DNA of 64,000 bases from Sulfurimicrobium sp964552675 (GCA_964552675.1 CAZKHJ010000001.1:150593-214592), one strand, 5' to 3'; shown: positions 33,626 to 42,333, counted from the first letter of the stretch. A program made the numbers and translations. Notes: generated from the letters alone by a model not told the origin.

Positions 33626-34744
33626 TCAACCCGCCGTCTGCAGCACGGCCAGTTGCTCCCCGACCGGCTCCGTCACCGGCTCCAGCTTGCGCCGCATCAA
33701 GGAGCCGATGGCGGTGGTGCGTACCAGGATCGGCGCCACGCTGAATTCCCCCACTTCGGACAGCACCAGCAGGGCCCGGATTTCCTGACTGCATGCCGGG
33801 GCCGCTGCCAGCAGCGCCGCCAGTCCAGCATCGGGATGCGCCAGCCGCAAATCAGCCTGCGACAGGGCATCCACCAGCTTCAACTCCTGTCCGGAATCTG
33901 AGCGCAACACGCCAAAATAGGCGCCCACGCTGCGAAACAGGGAACGAGCCACGTCCTGGTCCGCAGGGTGGCGCAACACCTCGTCACAGGCAGCAAGAAA
34001 CGCCTGCCCGGGCGCGGCCAGCACCCGCGCCAGCTGCTGTGCATATTGATTGCCGGAAGCCAGCAAGGGAGCCAGTTCGGGTTCGATCCTGCCCCAGTCG
34101 GCGCGCGCCACGGCTTTTCCCGGCAAGGCATCCGGCAGCGCGGCAAGAAAACCCGCGTAATAGGTGTTATCGCTCTTGGCACGTCCCCACAGGCGCTGCC
34201 GCGCCTGTTCGTCAATCAAGCCAGGCTGCAGCACGATGCGCACGGTATCGATAATGACATGGGGGCTGGTTTCAAAGGGCAAATGCTCCACCAGGTAGCT
34301 TGCCAGCACCGGCCCCATGCTGCCGCTGGAGACGGCTTCCCGCTCCAGCATGCGCCGCGCGTTGTCGCCGCTCTGCGCGCACCACCACGCCCGGCGCGCC
34401 AGTTCATCGGTCAGGCGGGGCGAATAGGCGACCGAAACCACTGCTTCCTCTTCGCCCAGCAACAACAGCTTGTCGATATTTTCGCCCGAATTCTGCCCCA
34501 TGCGCGTCCAGCGCTGGATGAACAGGGGATAGCCGCCGGGCGAGCCCAGTGCATGGCCTGAGAGCATTTCGCGCACCAGGCGCAGATACTGTTCCTTGCG
34601 CCCGGTCGGATGCAGCGCAACACGCGCCTCCCCCCGCTCGGTGAGGGCATACAGGGTCAGGCTGTTTTCGTCGATACGCACCGCCTGCAGGGCATGCGTC
34701 AGCAAGACATTGAGACGCAGGGCGTCTTCGCTGGAGAGTTCCAT
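33626..34744 (-). CDS. DsrS-like conserved protein
   Basis: 372 aa, soluble, Leu/Ala rich, helical, with no signal peptide or metal motif. From memory it resembles proteins annotated as sulfur reduction protein DsrS of sulfur-oxidising bacteria, notably in D-A-L-R-L-N-V-L-L, G-S-P-G-G-Y-P-L-F-I-Q-R-W-T-R-M-G and R-R-A-W-W. DsrS is the last gene of the dsr cluster in Allochromatium and its function is unclear. No other dsr gene is in the window. It is the third gene of a leftward MoxR-VWA-DsrS unit, 1 nt after the VWA gene. The identification is moderate. Confidence 0.6.
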   Translation of the reverse strand: MELSSEDALRLNVLLTHALQAVRIDENSLTLYALTERGEARVALHPTGRKEQYLRLVREMLSGHALGSPGGYPLFIQRWTRMGQNSGENIDKLLLLGEEEAVVSVAYSPRLTDELARRAWWCAQSGDNARRMLEREAVSSGSMGPVLASYLVEHLPFETSPHVIIDTVRIVLQPGLIDEQARQRLWGRAKSDNTYYAGFLAALPDALPGKAVARADWGRIEPELAPLLASGNQYAQQLARVLAAPGQAFLAACDEVLRHPADQDVARSLFRSVGAYFGVLRSDSGQELKLVDALSQADLRLAHPDAGLAALLAAAPACSQEIRALLVLSEVGEFSVAPILVRTTAIGSLMRRKLEPVTEPVGEQLAVLQTAG

Positions 34745-34745
34745 G

Positions 34746-35999
34746 TTAATTCAGTTGAATCCTTTGCCCCCAGGGCACCGCTGCCTTGCCCTTGACCAGC
34801 CAGAGGACGGGGAAATTCGGTTCAGCCTTGGGGAAATTCCCCTCGGCATCGGTGAAATACAGCAGCAGGTCAGGCTGGCGCCCCTGGCGGGCGAGCCAGT
34901 CGAACACCGGCACGAAGCTGGTGCCGCCACCACCCTTGATGTTTTCCGGCAGGCGCAACTCCTCCCACGGCTCGAATTCCCACGGCGCGCCCTCGGACAG
35001 GGCGGAATCGCAGGCCAGCAAGGTAACCCTGGCACGCAACTGTCCCTTGAGGGCATTCACTTCCGAGAGGAACTGCGCGAGCTCTTTTTCGCCCACCGAT
35101 CCGCTGGTGTCCAGCGCCACCACCAGATCAACCTGACCGCTGCGCAGCGAGGGGAAAATGACATTCCCCTCGCGGCGCGAGGGACGCATGTAGCTGTAGT
35201 CATCGCGCGCCACCTGGGTCAGGTAACGCGCCAGCAGCATGCGCCACGGCAGTTGCGGCTGCAGCAGGTGATCGACGAGGCGCGCCAGGGCGCCGCCCAT
35301 CTTGCCTGCCGCCATGGCCTGCTGCGCCGCAGCGGCCATACGCTGCTGCCACTGGCGCCCCAGTTCATCGCGCTCCTTGGCATTCAGGGGCGGCGGCTGA
35401 TCGGCGCCGCCCTGGCCCTCCTGCGGATCCTGCTGCTGGCCGCCCCCGCTGCCCTCGCTATCGTCCTTTTGCTGTTTGCCGCTGCCGCTGCCACCCTCCT
35501 GCTGCGGCTCCTGGTCGTTCTCGCCATCCTGCCCACCCTCCGATTCCTCGCTGTCATAGAGATGCTGGTCCATGGTCTGGTCGGAGTTGTTGTCGCCGAT
35601 GCAGGGATAGATCTCCTCCGCGGTCATGCCTTCATAGGCATCCAGCAGCAGCACGCCGGGCGGGGGCTTGAGGCCATCGGCCACCAGCAGGGGATTGATG
35701 GCGTGGTCGCAGGCCACGTCCCAGCGGTGCTTGACGCGGTGCTGGCGGCGGGCGAAATGGGACAGGGCGCAATGCAGCGCCTCGTGCGCCAGCACGAACT
35801 GGGTTTCCTCCAGCGTCAGCGCGGCGATGTAGGCGGGGTTGTAGTAAAACTTGCGCGCATCGGTGGCCGAGGTGGGACACCACTTCTCGCTCGCCGCCAC
35901 CATCGGCAGGCGCAGGGCCAGCGCGCCCAAAAACGGCTTGTCGAGAATCAGCCGGGTGCGGGCGGCGGCCAGCTTGGTTTCGATCGAGGTGTCAAACAT
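34746..35999 (-). CDS. VWA-like/putative metallopeptidase domain protein (DUF2201 type)
   Basis: 417 aa. An N-terminal domain contains H-E-A-L-H near residue 85, a possible zinc site. A low-complexity linker of Gly, Gln, Ser and acidic residues covers about 150-205. The C-terminal von Willebrand A-like domain has the metal-adhesion motif D-T-S-G-S near residue 298. Pairs of this protein with MoxR ATPases are widespread and thought to act as chaperones or metal-insertion machines. The ATPase gene is 17 nt upstream. The client is unknown; the DsrS-like protein or the nearby haem proteins are candidates. Confidence 0.87.
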   Translation of the reverse strand: MFDTSIETKLAAARTRLILDKPFLGALALRLPMVAASEKWCPTSATDARKFYYNPAYIAALTLEETQFVLAHEALHCALSHFARRQHRVKHRWDVACDHAINPLLVADGLKPPPGVLLLDAYEGMTAEEIYPCIGDNNSDQTMDQHLYDSEESEGGQDGENDQEPQQEGGSGSGKQQKDDSEGSGGGQQQDPQEGQGGADQPPPLNAKERDELGRQWQQRMAAAAQQAMAAGKMGGALARLVDHLLQPQLPWRMLLARYLTQVARDDYSYMRPSRREGNVIFPSLRSGQVDLVVALDTSGSVGEKELAQFLSEVNALKGQLRARVTLLACDSALSEGAPWEFEPWEELRLPENIKGGGGTSFVPVFDWLARQGRQPDLLLYFTDAEGNFPKAEPNFPVLWLVKGKAAVPWGQRIQLN

Positions 36000-36016
36000 C
36001 GCATTGGCAACTCAAA

Positions 36017-37063
36017 TCACATCTCATACAGCATGATGTCGGCCACCGCATTCGCCCATTGCGAGAACTGCGGCACCTTGAACAGTTGCTGGCCGATGGC
36101 GCGGTGCATGTCGGACACCAGCATGATGCCCATTTCGCGCAGCGGGAAACGGGTGGCATAGTCGAGTATATGGCCATGCACGGTTGCCGCTTCGGGAGCG
36201 CCCTTGACGCGAATGGCGCGCCCGACCAGCGCGGAAGCCACGGCGTACTGCAGATCGACCTCGTGCGGCACCTCGCCGCCTTCGCCGCGCACAATGGCGT
36301 CGATGTCCGGCATCTTGCCGAGGTTGTCCACGAAGGCATGCAACTCCAGCCCGGCGGCCGGGCCGACGCAGGCCTGCAGCGCGCCGAGCAGCAGTTCCGG
36401 CATATCGCCGAATTTCTGCAGCGCGCGGTGGGCAAACTCCCAGGAACGGGGCGAGGGAAAGGCCACCGGATTGTGCGCCGGGTCGAAATCGAACAGCAGT
36501 TCGGGGCGGAAGCGCAGGAAGGCGATCAGGCGCTCGTCGATGCCGCTGTGGTAGGCCCACGCCACCCAGTCGTCGAGATTGGCTTCCACCTCGAAATGGG
36601 AAAAGCGGTTGGCCAGCGGTGCCGGCATGGTGTAGGTCACGCCGCGGTCGCCCTGGCGGTTGCCGGCAGCGAAAATGGCCCAGCCGTCGGGCACGCGGTA
36701 ATTGCCCAGGCGGCGGTCGAGGATGAGCTGGTAGGCTGCCGCCGAGACGCTGGGCGGGGCGGAAGTGATCTCGTCGAGAAACAGCACCCCCACCGGGCCA
36801 TGGCGCACGGCATCCGGCAGCATGGCCGGCACCGCCCATTCGACATGGTCGCCGATGCGGAAGGGGATGCCGCGCAGATCGGAAGGTTCCATCTGCGACA
36901 GGCGGATATCCACCACCGGCGCATGATGGCGCGATGCCACCTGGGCGATGATCTGCGACTTGCCCACGCCTGGCGGGCCCCACAGCATAACGGGGGTATG
37001 GTGGCCTTCAACAGCGCTGGTAAATTCGCGATCCAGAATCGTCATCAGTTGCGCTGGGCGCAT
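36017..37063 (-). CDS. MoxR-family AAA+ ATPase
   Basis: 348 aa. Walker A is G-P-P-G-V-G-K-S near residue 29, and Walker B is V-L-F-L-D-E-I-T near 92. The sensor region includes F-A-A-G-N-R-Q-G-D and the arginine-containing A-N-R-F-S-H-F. MoxR ATPases remodel client proteins together with VWA-domain partners, such as the one encoded next. The helical C-terminal part is longer than in many MoxR proteins. The gene follows hemL by 12 nt and is probably transcribed with it. Confidence 0.9.
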   Translation of the reverse strand: MRPAQLMTILDREFTSAVEGHHTPVMLWGPPGVGKSQIIAQVASRHHAPVVDIRLSQMEPSDLRGIPFRIGDHVEWAVPAMLPDAVRHGPVGVLFLDEITSAPPSVSAAAYQLILDRRLGNYRVPDGWAIFAAGNRQGDRGVTYTMPAPLANRFSHFEVEANLDDWVAWAYHSGIDERLIAFLRFRPELLFDFDPAHNPVAFPSPRSWEFAHRALQKFGDMPELLLGALQACVGPAAGLELHAFVDNLGKMPDIDAIVRGEGGEVPHEVDLQYAVASALVGRAIRVKGAPEAATVHGHILDYATRFPLREMGIMLVSDMHRAIGQQLFKVPQFSQWANAVADIMLYEM

Positions 37064-37075
37064 GCAATCTCCTGC

Positions 37076-38359
37076 TTATTTCAATTTGGCAAAAACGCGC
37101 CGTGCCGCCTCCAGTGTGGCCTCGATTTCCGCATCGCCATGAGCGGCGGACACGAATCCGGCTTCGAAGGCGGAAGGTGCCAGGTATACGCCCTCGTCCA
37201 GCATGGCGTGGAAGAAGCGGTTGAACGCTTCCTTGTCGCACTGCATCACTTCGGCGTAACTGGTCGGCAGCGTGGCGCTGAAATACAGACCGAACATCCC
37301 GCCCACCGACTGGGCGCAGAAAACGACGCCGGCTTCCCTGGCCACGGCCGTCAGACCATCGGTGAGTTTTTTCGTCATGCGGGTCAGGTTTTCATAAAAT
37401 CCGGGCGCTTGCAGCAATTTCAAGGTGGCCAGTCCGGCTGCCACCGCCACCGGATTGCCGGACAGCGTGCCGGCCTGGTAAACCGGACCTACCGGCGCCA
37501 GTTTTTCCATGATGTCGCGCCGCCCGCCGAAGGCGCCCACCGGCATGCCGCCGCCGATCACCTTGCCCAGCGTGGTCAGGTCCGGGGTGATGCCAAACAG
37601 GCCCTGCGCGCTGGAGAGGCCAACGCGGAAGCCGGTCATCACTTCATCGAAAATCAGCACTGCGCCATGCTGGCTGCACAGTTTGCGCAGCGTCTGGAGA
37701 AACTCCGGCTTGGGCGCGATCAGATTCATGTTGCCTGCCACCGGCTCGACGATCACCGCAGCGATTTCGCCGCCGATCTGCTGAAAAGTCTGCGTCAGGC
37801 CGGCCACATCGTTGTAGTCCAGCACCACGGTTTGCGCCGCCACTTCAGGCGGCACGCCGGCCGAGCTGGGATTGCCGAAGGTCAGCGCGCCGGAACCGGC
37901 CTTGACCAGCAGGAAATCGGCATGGCCGTGATAGCAGCCCTCGAACTTGATGATCTTGCTGCGCCCGGTAAAGCCGCGCGCCAGGCGGATGGCGCTCATG
38001 GTGGCCTCGGTGCCGGAGCTCACCAGCCGCACCTGCTCCATGGAAGGCACCAGCTGGCACAGCAGTTCGGCGATCTCCAGTTCCTGCGCCGTGGGGGCGC
38101 CGAAGCTCAAGCCGTTGGCTGCGGCATCCTGCACCGCTTTCACCACATCGGGCTGGGCATGGCCCAGGATTGCCGGGCCCCAGGATCCGACATAGTCGAT
38201 ATAGGCCTTGCCGTCCTCATCCCACAGCCTTGGCCCGAGGGCGCGCTTGAAAAACACCGGCGTGCCGCCGACCGAGCGGAAGGCGCGCACCGGAGAATTC
38301 ACCCCGCCGGGAATGCGTTGCTGGGACTGTTCAAACAGGGTCTGATTGCGAGAAGTCAT
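37076..38359 (-). CDS. hemL: glutamate-1-semialdehyde 2,1-aminomutase
   Basis: 427 aa. The family start I-P-G-G-V-N-S-P-V-R-A-F is at residues 15-26. The PLP lysine lies in T-L-G-K-V-I-G-G-G near residue 267, and the D-E-V-M-T-G-F-R box precedes it. The enzyme converts glutamate-1-semialdehyde to 5-aminolevulinate, the first tetrapyrrole intermediate of the C5 pathway. It fits an organism with a high haem demand, as shown by the cytochromes upstream. It follows thiE by 9 nt. Confidence 0.96.
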   Translation of the reverse strand: MTSRNQTLFEQSQQRIPGGVNSPVRAFRSVGGTPVFFKRALGPRLWDEDGKAYIDYVGSWGPAILGHAQPDVVKAVQDAAANGLSFGAPTAQELEIAELLCQLVPSMEQVRLVSSGTEATMSAIRLARGFTGRSKIIKFEGCYHGHADFLLVKAGSGALTFGNPSSAGVPPEVAAQTVVLDYNDVAGLTQTFQQIGGEIAAVIVEPVAGNMNLIAPKPEFLQTLRKLCSQHGAVLIFDEVMTGFRVGLSSAQGLFGITPDLTTLGKVIGGGMPVGAFGGRRDIMEKLAPVGPVYQAGTLSGNPVAVAAGLATLKLLQAPGFYENLTRMTKKLTDGLTAVAREAGVVFCAQSVGGMFGLYFSATLPTSYAEVMQCDKEAFNRFFHAMLDEGVYLAPSAFEAGFVSAAHGDAEIEATLEAARRVFAKLK

Positions 38360-38368
38360 GATTTTTTC

Positions 38369-39010
38369 CTAATGCAGCCAGCGACCAGGCTGGGGCGGCT
38401 GGGTGAAGAGTTGAGAATACTGTTGCGCTGCCTGCTTGATATCCGAAGCATCGAACAGGCCGGATATCACCGCAACTGCGGTTGCACCCGCTTCGATCAG
38501 GGCCGGCGCATTGCTGGTGGTGATACCACCGATCGCCACGATGGGAACATGCAGTATCGCTTTTGCCTGGCGCAGTAATTCCAATGGCGCAGCGACCGCC
38601 CCAGGTTTTGTGAGTGAGGGGAAAAAGCTGCCGAAAGCCACATAGTCCGCTCCTTCCCTTTCCGCCTCCTGCGCCAGTTCCAGATTGTTGTAGCAGGATA
38701 CGCCGATCAATTTTTCTGGGCCCAGAACCATGCGAGCCTGGCGAGGAGAGCCGTCCTCGCGCCCCAAATGCACGCCATCGGCTCCAGTCAAATCGGCCAG
38801 GCGAAGGTTGTCGTTGATGATCAGCGGCACCCCGGACTCATGACACAGGGCGAGCAATTCGCTGGCCTGTTCGTGCAGCAGGGCCACGTCCCTGCTTTTG
38901 CTGCGATACTGCACCACCCTCGCGCCACCCGCCAGCGCAGCGCGCACCTGATCAAGCAGGTACGCCGTATCGGGCCGCTCCGGGGTAATGGCGTAGAGGC
39001 CGCTAATCAC
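38369..39010 (-). CDS. thiE: thiamine-phosphate synthase
   Basis: 213 aa from the GTG at 39010, which overlaps the thiD stop. The long upstream extension to 39283 is the antisense shadow of thiD and is rejected. TIM-barrel motifs: Q-Y-R-S-K for pyrophosphate, N-D-N-L-R-L-A with Asp for Mg, G-V-H-L-G, and the C-terminal I-G-G-I-T. The enzyme joins HMP-pyrophosphate and thiazole phosphate to thiamine phosphate. It belongs to a thiD-thiE-hemL run. There is no TPP switch in front of this run. Confidence 0.94.
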   Translation of the reverse strand: MISGLYAITPERPDTAYLLDQVRAALAGGARVVQYRSKSRDVALLHEQASELLALCHESGVPLIINDNLRLADLTGADGVHLGREDGSPRQARMVLGPEKLIGVSCYNNLELAQEAEREGADYVAFGSFFPSLTKPGAVAAPLELLRQAKAILHVPIVAIGGITTSNAPALIEAGATAVAVISGLFDASDIKQAAQQYSQLFTQPPQPGRWLH

Positions 39011-39821
39011 TCTCGCCTTCTTCCTCCCGCGCCCAGAACAGACGATCCGGAATATATTGCCCCATGCCTGGACGAAAACCAGCCTTGAGGGTTTGCCAGG
39101 TATATTCCTGAGCCTCGCGCACTGCGTCCGCCACATCCAGGCCATGGGCGATGGAAGCCGCCAGCGCCGAAGCCAGGGTGCAACCGGAACCGTGATAACT
39201 GCCGGGAAGACGCTGCCAGGAATCGGAACGCAGTATGCCGTTTTGACCATGCAGCACATTGACCACCTGGGGAGTGTTCTCATGAGTGCCGGTTACCAGC
39301 ACATATTCACAACCCACGTCGATCAGGCTGCGGGCACAGTCAGTCAGATCCATGTCTTCATCACCGTCATGCTGGGCAAGACGGCGAACCTCCAGACTGT
39401 TGGGAGTGATAATCGTGGTCTGGGGAATAAGAATATCCAGCATGGCTTCCACCATGTCCTCGGAAGCCAGTTCATCGCCGCGCCCGGAAGCCAGCACCGG
39501 ATCAAGGATGAGAGGCACATCCGGGTAGTCCGCGACAATCTCTGCAATCACGGCAATATTCTCCACGCTGCCCAGCATGCCGATCTTGAATGCTGCCACG
39601 GGCATGTCTTCCAGTACGGCACGCGCCTGCGCCGCCACCAGATCGGCATCAAGCGCATGAATATCATCGACACCAACCGTGTCCTGCACCGTAATGGCTG
39701 TAACCACTGACAGCGCGTGACACCCCATGCTCGACAAGGTCAGCAGATCAGCCTGCAGACCAGCACCGCCACTAGGGTCAGCAGCAGAAAAAACAAGAAC
39801 AATCGGGGGGATGTCTGGCAT
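39003..39821 (-). CDS. thiD: hydroxymethylpyrimidine (phosphate) kinase
   Basis: 272 aa from ATG 39821 (M-P-D-I-P-P-I). A start at 39869 would add 16 residues. Ribokinase-like fold: A-D-P-S-G-G-A-G-L-Q-A-D near the start binds the substrate and marks ThiD. D-P-V-L-A-S-G-R-G lies in the middle and G-S-G-C-T-L-A-S-A-L-A is the anion hole near 210. It phosphorylates HMP twice to the pyrophosphate. The last codons overlap thiE by 8 nt. Confidence 0.95.
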   Translation of the reverse strand: MPDIPPIVLVFSAADPSGGAGLQADLLTLSSMGCHALSVVTAITVQDTVGVDDIHALDADLVAAQARAVLEDMPVAAFKIGMLGSVENIAVIAEIVADYPDVPLILDPVLASGRGDELASEDMVEAMLDILIPQTTIITPNSLEVRRLAQHDGDEDMDLTDCARSLIDVGCEYVLVTGTHENTPQVVNVLHGQNGILRSDSWQRLPGSYHGSGCTLASALAASIAHGLDVADAVREAQEYTWQTLKAGFRPGMGQYIPDRLFWAREEEGESD

Positions 39822-39839
39822 GACGAAGGAAAAATCCGT

Positions 39840-39868
39840 AACGGCACCGCCGGAGCGGGGTGCCGCCA
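39840..39868 (-). terminator. weak stem-loop after the pstS-like gene
   Basis: CGGCACC (39842-39848) pairs with GGTGCCG (39859-39865), and on the minus strand a short T-run (five T) follows after about eight bases. It could end the pstS-like transcript, but the gap between stem and T-run is too long for confidence. Confidence 0.35.
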
Positions 39869-39883
39869 CGGCAGTTGCGCAAG

Positions 39884-40774
39884 TTATTTAAGTTTGTTCA
39901 GCTGGCGCCGGATCAGTTCATCCGATAAAGGCACATAGCCAGCTTCTGCCACCGCAGCCTGGCCTTCTTTCGACAGGCCCACCTTGAGAAAATCCATCAC
40001 TGCGGCAGGCACCGGCTTGCCATGCGGTTTGTCGATATACAGGTAGAGAAAATGCTGTAGCCGATAGCTCTTGTTATAGAGATTGGCCGGCGTCAGCGCA
40101 ACATAATCGCCCTCGCCTTTTTTCAACGGCACCATTTTCAGCTTGCTGTCCGGCTGGTAGCGGCTGTAGCCCAGCGCATTCTTGTTCTGTGCCACCTTGC
40201 TCAGCATCTGGTCGTGGCTCAGTTCTTCTATATCGGGCTTGAAATCATCGCGGCATATCACCGATTTGTTGAAGAAATCACGTATCGCAGATTTCTTGTC
40301 GAGTCCCAACGGCACGACAGGCTGCTGATCCCAGGGGGCTGACAGGCCAAGCTGCCCCCATTTGGCAATGCTCTCGTTCCAGCCGCAACCATGGCTACTG
40401 GAGAAAATACCGTCGAGCTGCTTGTATTCCAGGCCCTTGATCGGATTATCTGGGTGGGCATACAACGCCACGGCTTCGATCGCCACCGCGATGCCGGTAG
40501 GATGATAGCCATGCACACGAATAAAGGCTTCACTTTCGTCGTTGGTCATTTCACGATTCATTGCCGCAAGATCGGCTTTGCCGGAAATCAGGGCCTTGGG
40601 CGCGGAACTGGTGCCAGGGCTGGAAATCTCCACGTCCCCGCCAGCCTTGGCTGCCCATTGCTTGAGAAATGGCTCCAGGGAACTCGAACCAACGGTGGCA
40701 ATACCGGCCATGGCAGCCGGCGCCACGGCTACGAAGCCGAACAGGAAAGTCAGGGTCAGCAACTTGCGCAACAT
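39884..40774 (-). CDS. phosphate-type ABC substrate-binding protein (PstS-like)
   Basis: 296 aa with a signal peptide (about residues 1-23, ending A-M-A). The phosphate-binding pattern appears as V-G-S-S-S-L-E-P and S-P-G-T-S-S-A-P-K-A, followed by A-D-L-A-A-M-N-R. The family name is safe, but the ligand may be phosphate or a related anion. No pstC/A/B genes are adjacent, so it is an orphan binding protein. Orphan PstS homologues sometimes act as sensors or feed a distant transporter. It ends the leftward run and is divergent from pilG. Confidence 0.85.
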   Translation of the reverse strand: MLRKLLTLTFLFGFVAVAPAAMAGIATVGSSSLEPFLKQWAAKAGGDVEISSPGTSSAPKALISGKADLAAMNREMTNDESEAFIRVHGYHPTGIAVAIEAVALYAHPDNPIKGLEYKQLDGIFSSSHGCGWNESIAKWGQLGLSAPWDQQPVVPLGLDKKSAIRDFFNKSVICRDDFKPDIEELSHDQMLSKVAQNKNALGYSRYQPDSKLKMVPLKKGEGDYVALTPANLYNKSYRLQHFLYLYIDKPHGKPVPAAVMDFLKVGLSKEGQAAVAEAGYVPLSDELIRRQLNKLK

Positions 40775-40995
40775 AGCCTATTGTCCTTACGTTAACACGT
40801 CGCGGCATCATAACATAGTTGCCAACGTCGGCAATTGGATCGGGGCATGACAATCATGGCACTATTGCATTTCAAATTATTGCTGTATTTTTAGGGGGCG
40901 TTATACCCCTGCAGGGCTTTACCTGCCGGGGTTTTTCTATACAATGACATGCTGCCATGGTAAAGCAGGCTTCGAACACGTCCAGAGGGGGTTGA
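40775..40995. promoter_or_regulatory. divergent pstS-like / pilG control region
   Basis: 221 nt between the two start codons. A dyad TTGCC (40819-40823) / GGCAA (40830-40834) lies on the pstS-like side. Near pilG, TTTACC (40918-40923) and TACAAT (40940-40945), 16 nt apart, could be the operon promoter. A terminator-like hairpin overlaps this promoter and is listed separately. I see no Pho box. Confidence 0.4.
40906..40936 (+). terminator. terminator-like hairpin 60 nt before pilG
   Basis: CCCCTGCAGG (40906-40915) pairs with CCTGCCGGGG (40922-40931) in nine of ten positions, loop of six, followed by TTTTT. It reads toward pilG but no gene precedes it on this strand. It may be a leader attenuator of the pil-chp operon or the end of a short RNA started within 40850-40900. 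Confidence 0.6.
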
Positions 40996-41397
40996 GTGAG
41001 CGAGGAAAACAATTTGACTGGCACCAAGGTCATGGTGATAGACGACAGCAACACCATTCGCCGCAGCGCTGAAATATTCCTGCTGAAGGCGAGTTGCGAG
41101 GTCATTCTGGCGGAAGATGGCTTCGACGCCATGGCAAAAATCACCGATTACCAGCCGGACATCATCTTTGTCGACATCATGATGCCGCGTCTTGACGGCT
41201 ATCAGACCACCATGCTGATCAAGAAAAACCCCCGTTTCAAACATACACCCGTCATTATGCTCTCCAGCAAGGATGGATTATTTGACCGCGCTCGCGGCAG
41301 GATGGTGGGCTCGGACGAGTATCTGACCAAACCCTTCACCAAGGACAGCTTGCTGGAAGCGGTCAGAAAACACACCACTGCCCGCAGCGGCACATAA
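40996..41397 (+). CDS. pilG: twitching-motility response regulator PilG
   Basis: 133 aa, GTG start with GAGGGGGTTGAG in front. A single receiver domain: acidic pair in V-I-D-D-S-N, phospho-acceptor Asp in F-V-D-I-M-M-P-R, Ser of M-L-S-S-K, and the Lys of L-T-K-P-F. It has the extended N-terminus typical of PilG. When phosphorylated by ChpA, PilG promotes type IV pilus extension through the PilB/FimV pathway. First gene of the pilGHIJ-chpA operon. Confidence 0.92.
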   Translation: MSEENNLTGTKVMVIDDSNTIRRSAEIFLLKASCEVILAEDGFDAMAKITDYQPDIIFVDIMMPRLDGYQTTMLIKKNPRFKHTPVIMLSSKDGLFDRARGRMVGSDEYLTKPFTKDSLLEAVRKHTTARSGT

Positions 41398-41425
41398 AAT
41401 CCGCACTGAAAAAGAGACCAATACC

Positions 41426-41791
41426 ATGACAATCAAAAAAATCCTGCTCGTTGATGACTCCCCTACCGAGCGCCACTTTCTCAGCACACTGCTCACCAAG
41501 CAGGGTTATCAGGTCGTGCTGGCGGAAAATGGTGAGGAAGCGATGGCCCGGGCCAAACAGGAAAAACCCGATCTTATCATCATGGATGTGGTGATGCCCG
41601 GCCTTAATGGCTTCCAGGCCACCCGCGCCATCACCAAGGACGATGAAACCAAGCACATCCCGGTCATCATGTGCACCACCAAGGGCCAGGAAACCGACAA
41701 GGTATGGGCAATGCGCCAAGGCGCCAAGGACTACGTCACCAAACCGGTGGACGAAGCTGAATTGCTCAACAAAATCGCGACGCTCGGCTAA
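41426..41791 (+). CDS. pilH: twitching-motility response regulator PilH
   Basis: 121 aa receiver-only protein: L-L-V-D-D-S-P-T-E-R at the start, phospho-Asp in I-M-D-V-V-M-P-G, T of M-C-T-T-K, and K of V-T-K-P-V. PilH is thought to counterbalance PilG by favouring retraction or by acting as a phosphate sink. It follows pilG by 28 nt, with AAAGAGAC as weak ribosome site. Confidence 0.92.
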   Translation: MTIKKILLVDDSPTERHFLSTLLTKQGYQVVLAENGEEAMARAKQEKPDLIIMDVVMPGLNGFQATRAITKDDETKHIPVIMCTTKGQETDKVWAMRQGAKDYVTKPVDEAELLNKIATLG

Positions 41792-41811
41792 ACCAAGGAA
41801 GCATTCACCCT

Positions 41812-42333
41812 ATGGCACGCAACAAAATTGGCCTGCGCGAATTTCACCAGGAAGTCGTCGCCAAACTACAGGCTCTGTCCTCGGGTGGAGAAGCCGCTCC
41901 TTCGTCAAAACTGGGGTTGCAAGTCGGCAAACAATACTGGCTCGTGGACCTGGCCGATGTTGGCGAAGTAGTGCCCCCTCCAGATCTGGCGCACGTCCCG
42001 CTCTCCCAGCCCTGGTTTGCCGGGGTAGCCAATGTGCGCGGCAACCTCTATAGCGTGGTCGACTTTTCCGCTTTTTGCGGGGGTGAACCTGTATCCACGG
42101 GAACGGAGCGGCGCCTGGTACTGGCACATGCCAAATTCATGGTGAATTCCGGCCTGCTGGTCAACCGCCTGCTTGGTTTACGCCACGCCGACCAGTTGCA
42201 AAAACGGGAAATATCTGCTGGCGCAGCACCCTGGATATGTGCCGAATATACCGATGGCGATGGCCATCAGTGGCAGGAATTGAATATGCAGGCACTGGTC
42301 AACGACCATGGGTTCCTGCAGGCAGGGCGATAG
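41812..42333 (+). CDS. pilI: CheW-like coupling protein PilI
   Basis: 173 aa. A CheW domain is recognisable from G-L-Q-V-G-K-Q-Y-W-L-V-D-L, followed by P-W-F-A-G-V-A-N-V-R-G-N-L-Y-S-V-V-D. It links the receptor PilJ to the kinase ChpA. It is spaced 20 nt from pilH and 35 nt from pilJ in the same operon. Confidence 0.92.
   Translation: MARNKIGLREFHQEVVAKLQALSSGGEAAPSSKLGLQVGKQYWLVDLADVGEVVPPPDLAHVPLSQPWFAGVANVRGNLYSVVDFSAFCGGEPVSTGTERRLVLAHAKFMVNSGLLVNRLLGLRHADQLQKREISAGAAPWICAEYTDGDGHQWQELNMQALVNDHGFLQAGR

Noticed and set aside
36059..38578. An 839-aa open frame on the plus strand
   Set aside because: It is antisense to moxR and hemL, which have intact motifs; its composition (His/Gln/Arg rich) is that of a shadow frame in GC-rich DNA.
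38369..39283. A thiE protein extended by 91 residues at its N-terminus
   Set aside because: The extension is out-of-frame thiD sequence; the family start coincides with the GTG at 39010.
40775..40995. Pho box in front of the PstS-like gene
   Set aside because: Only one TTGTCAT half is present, without the second half at the proper spacing.
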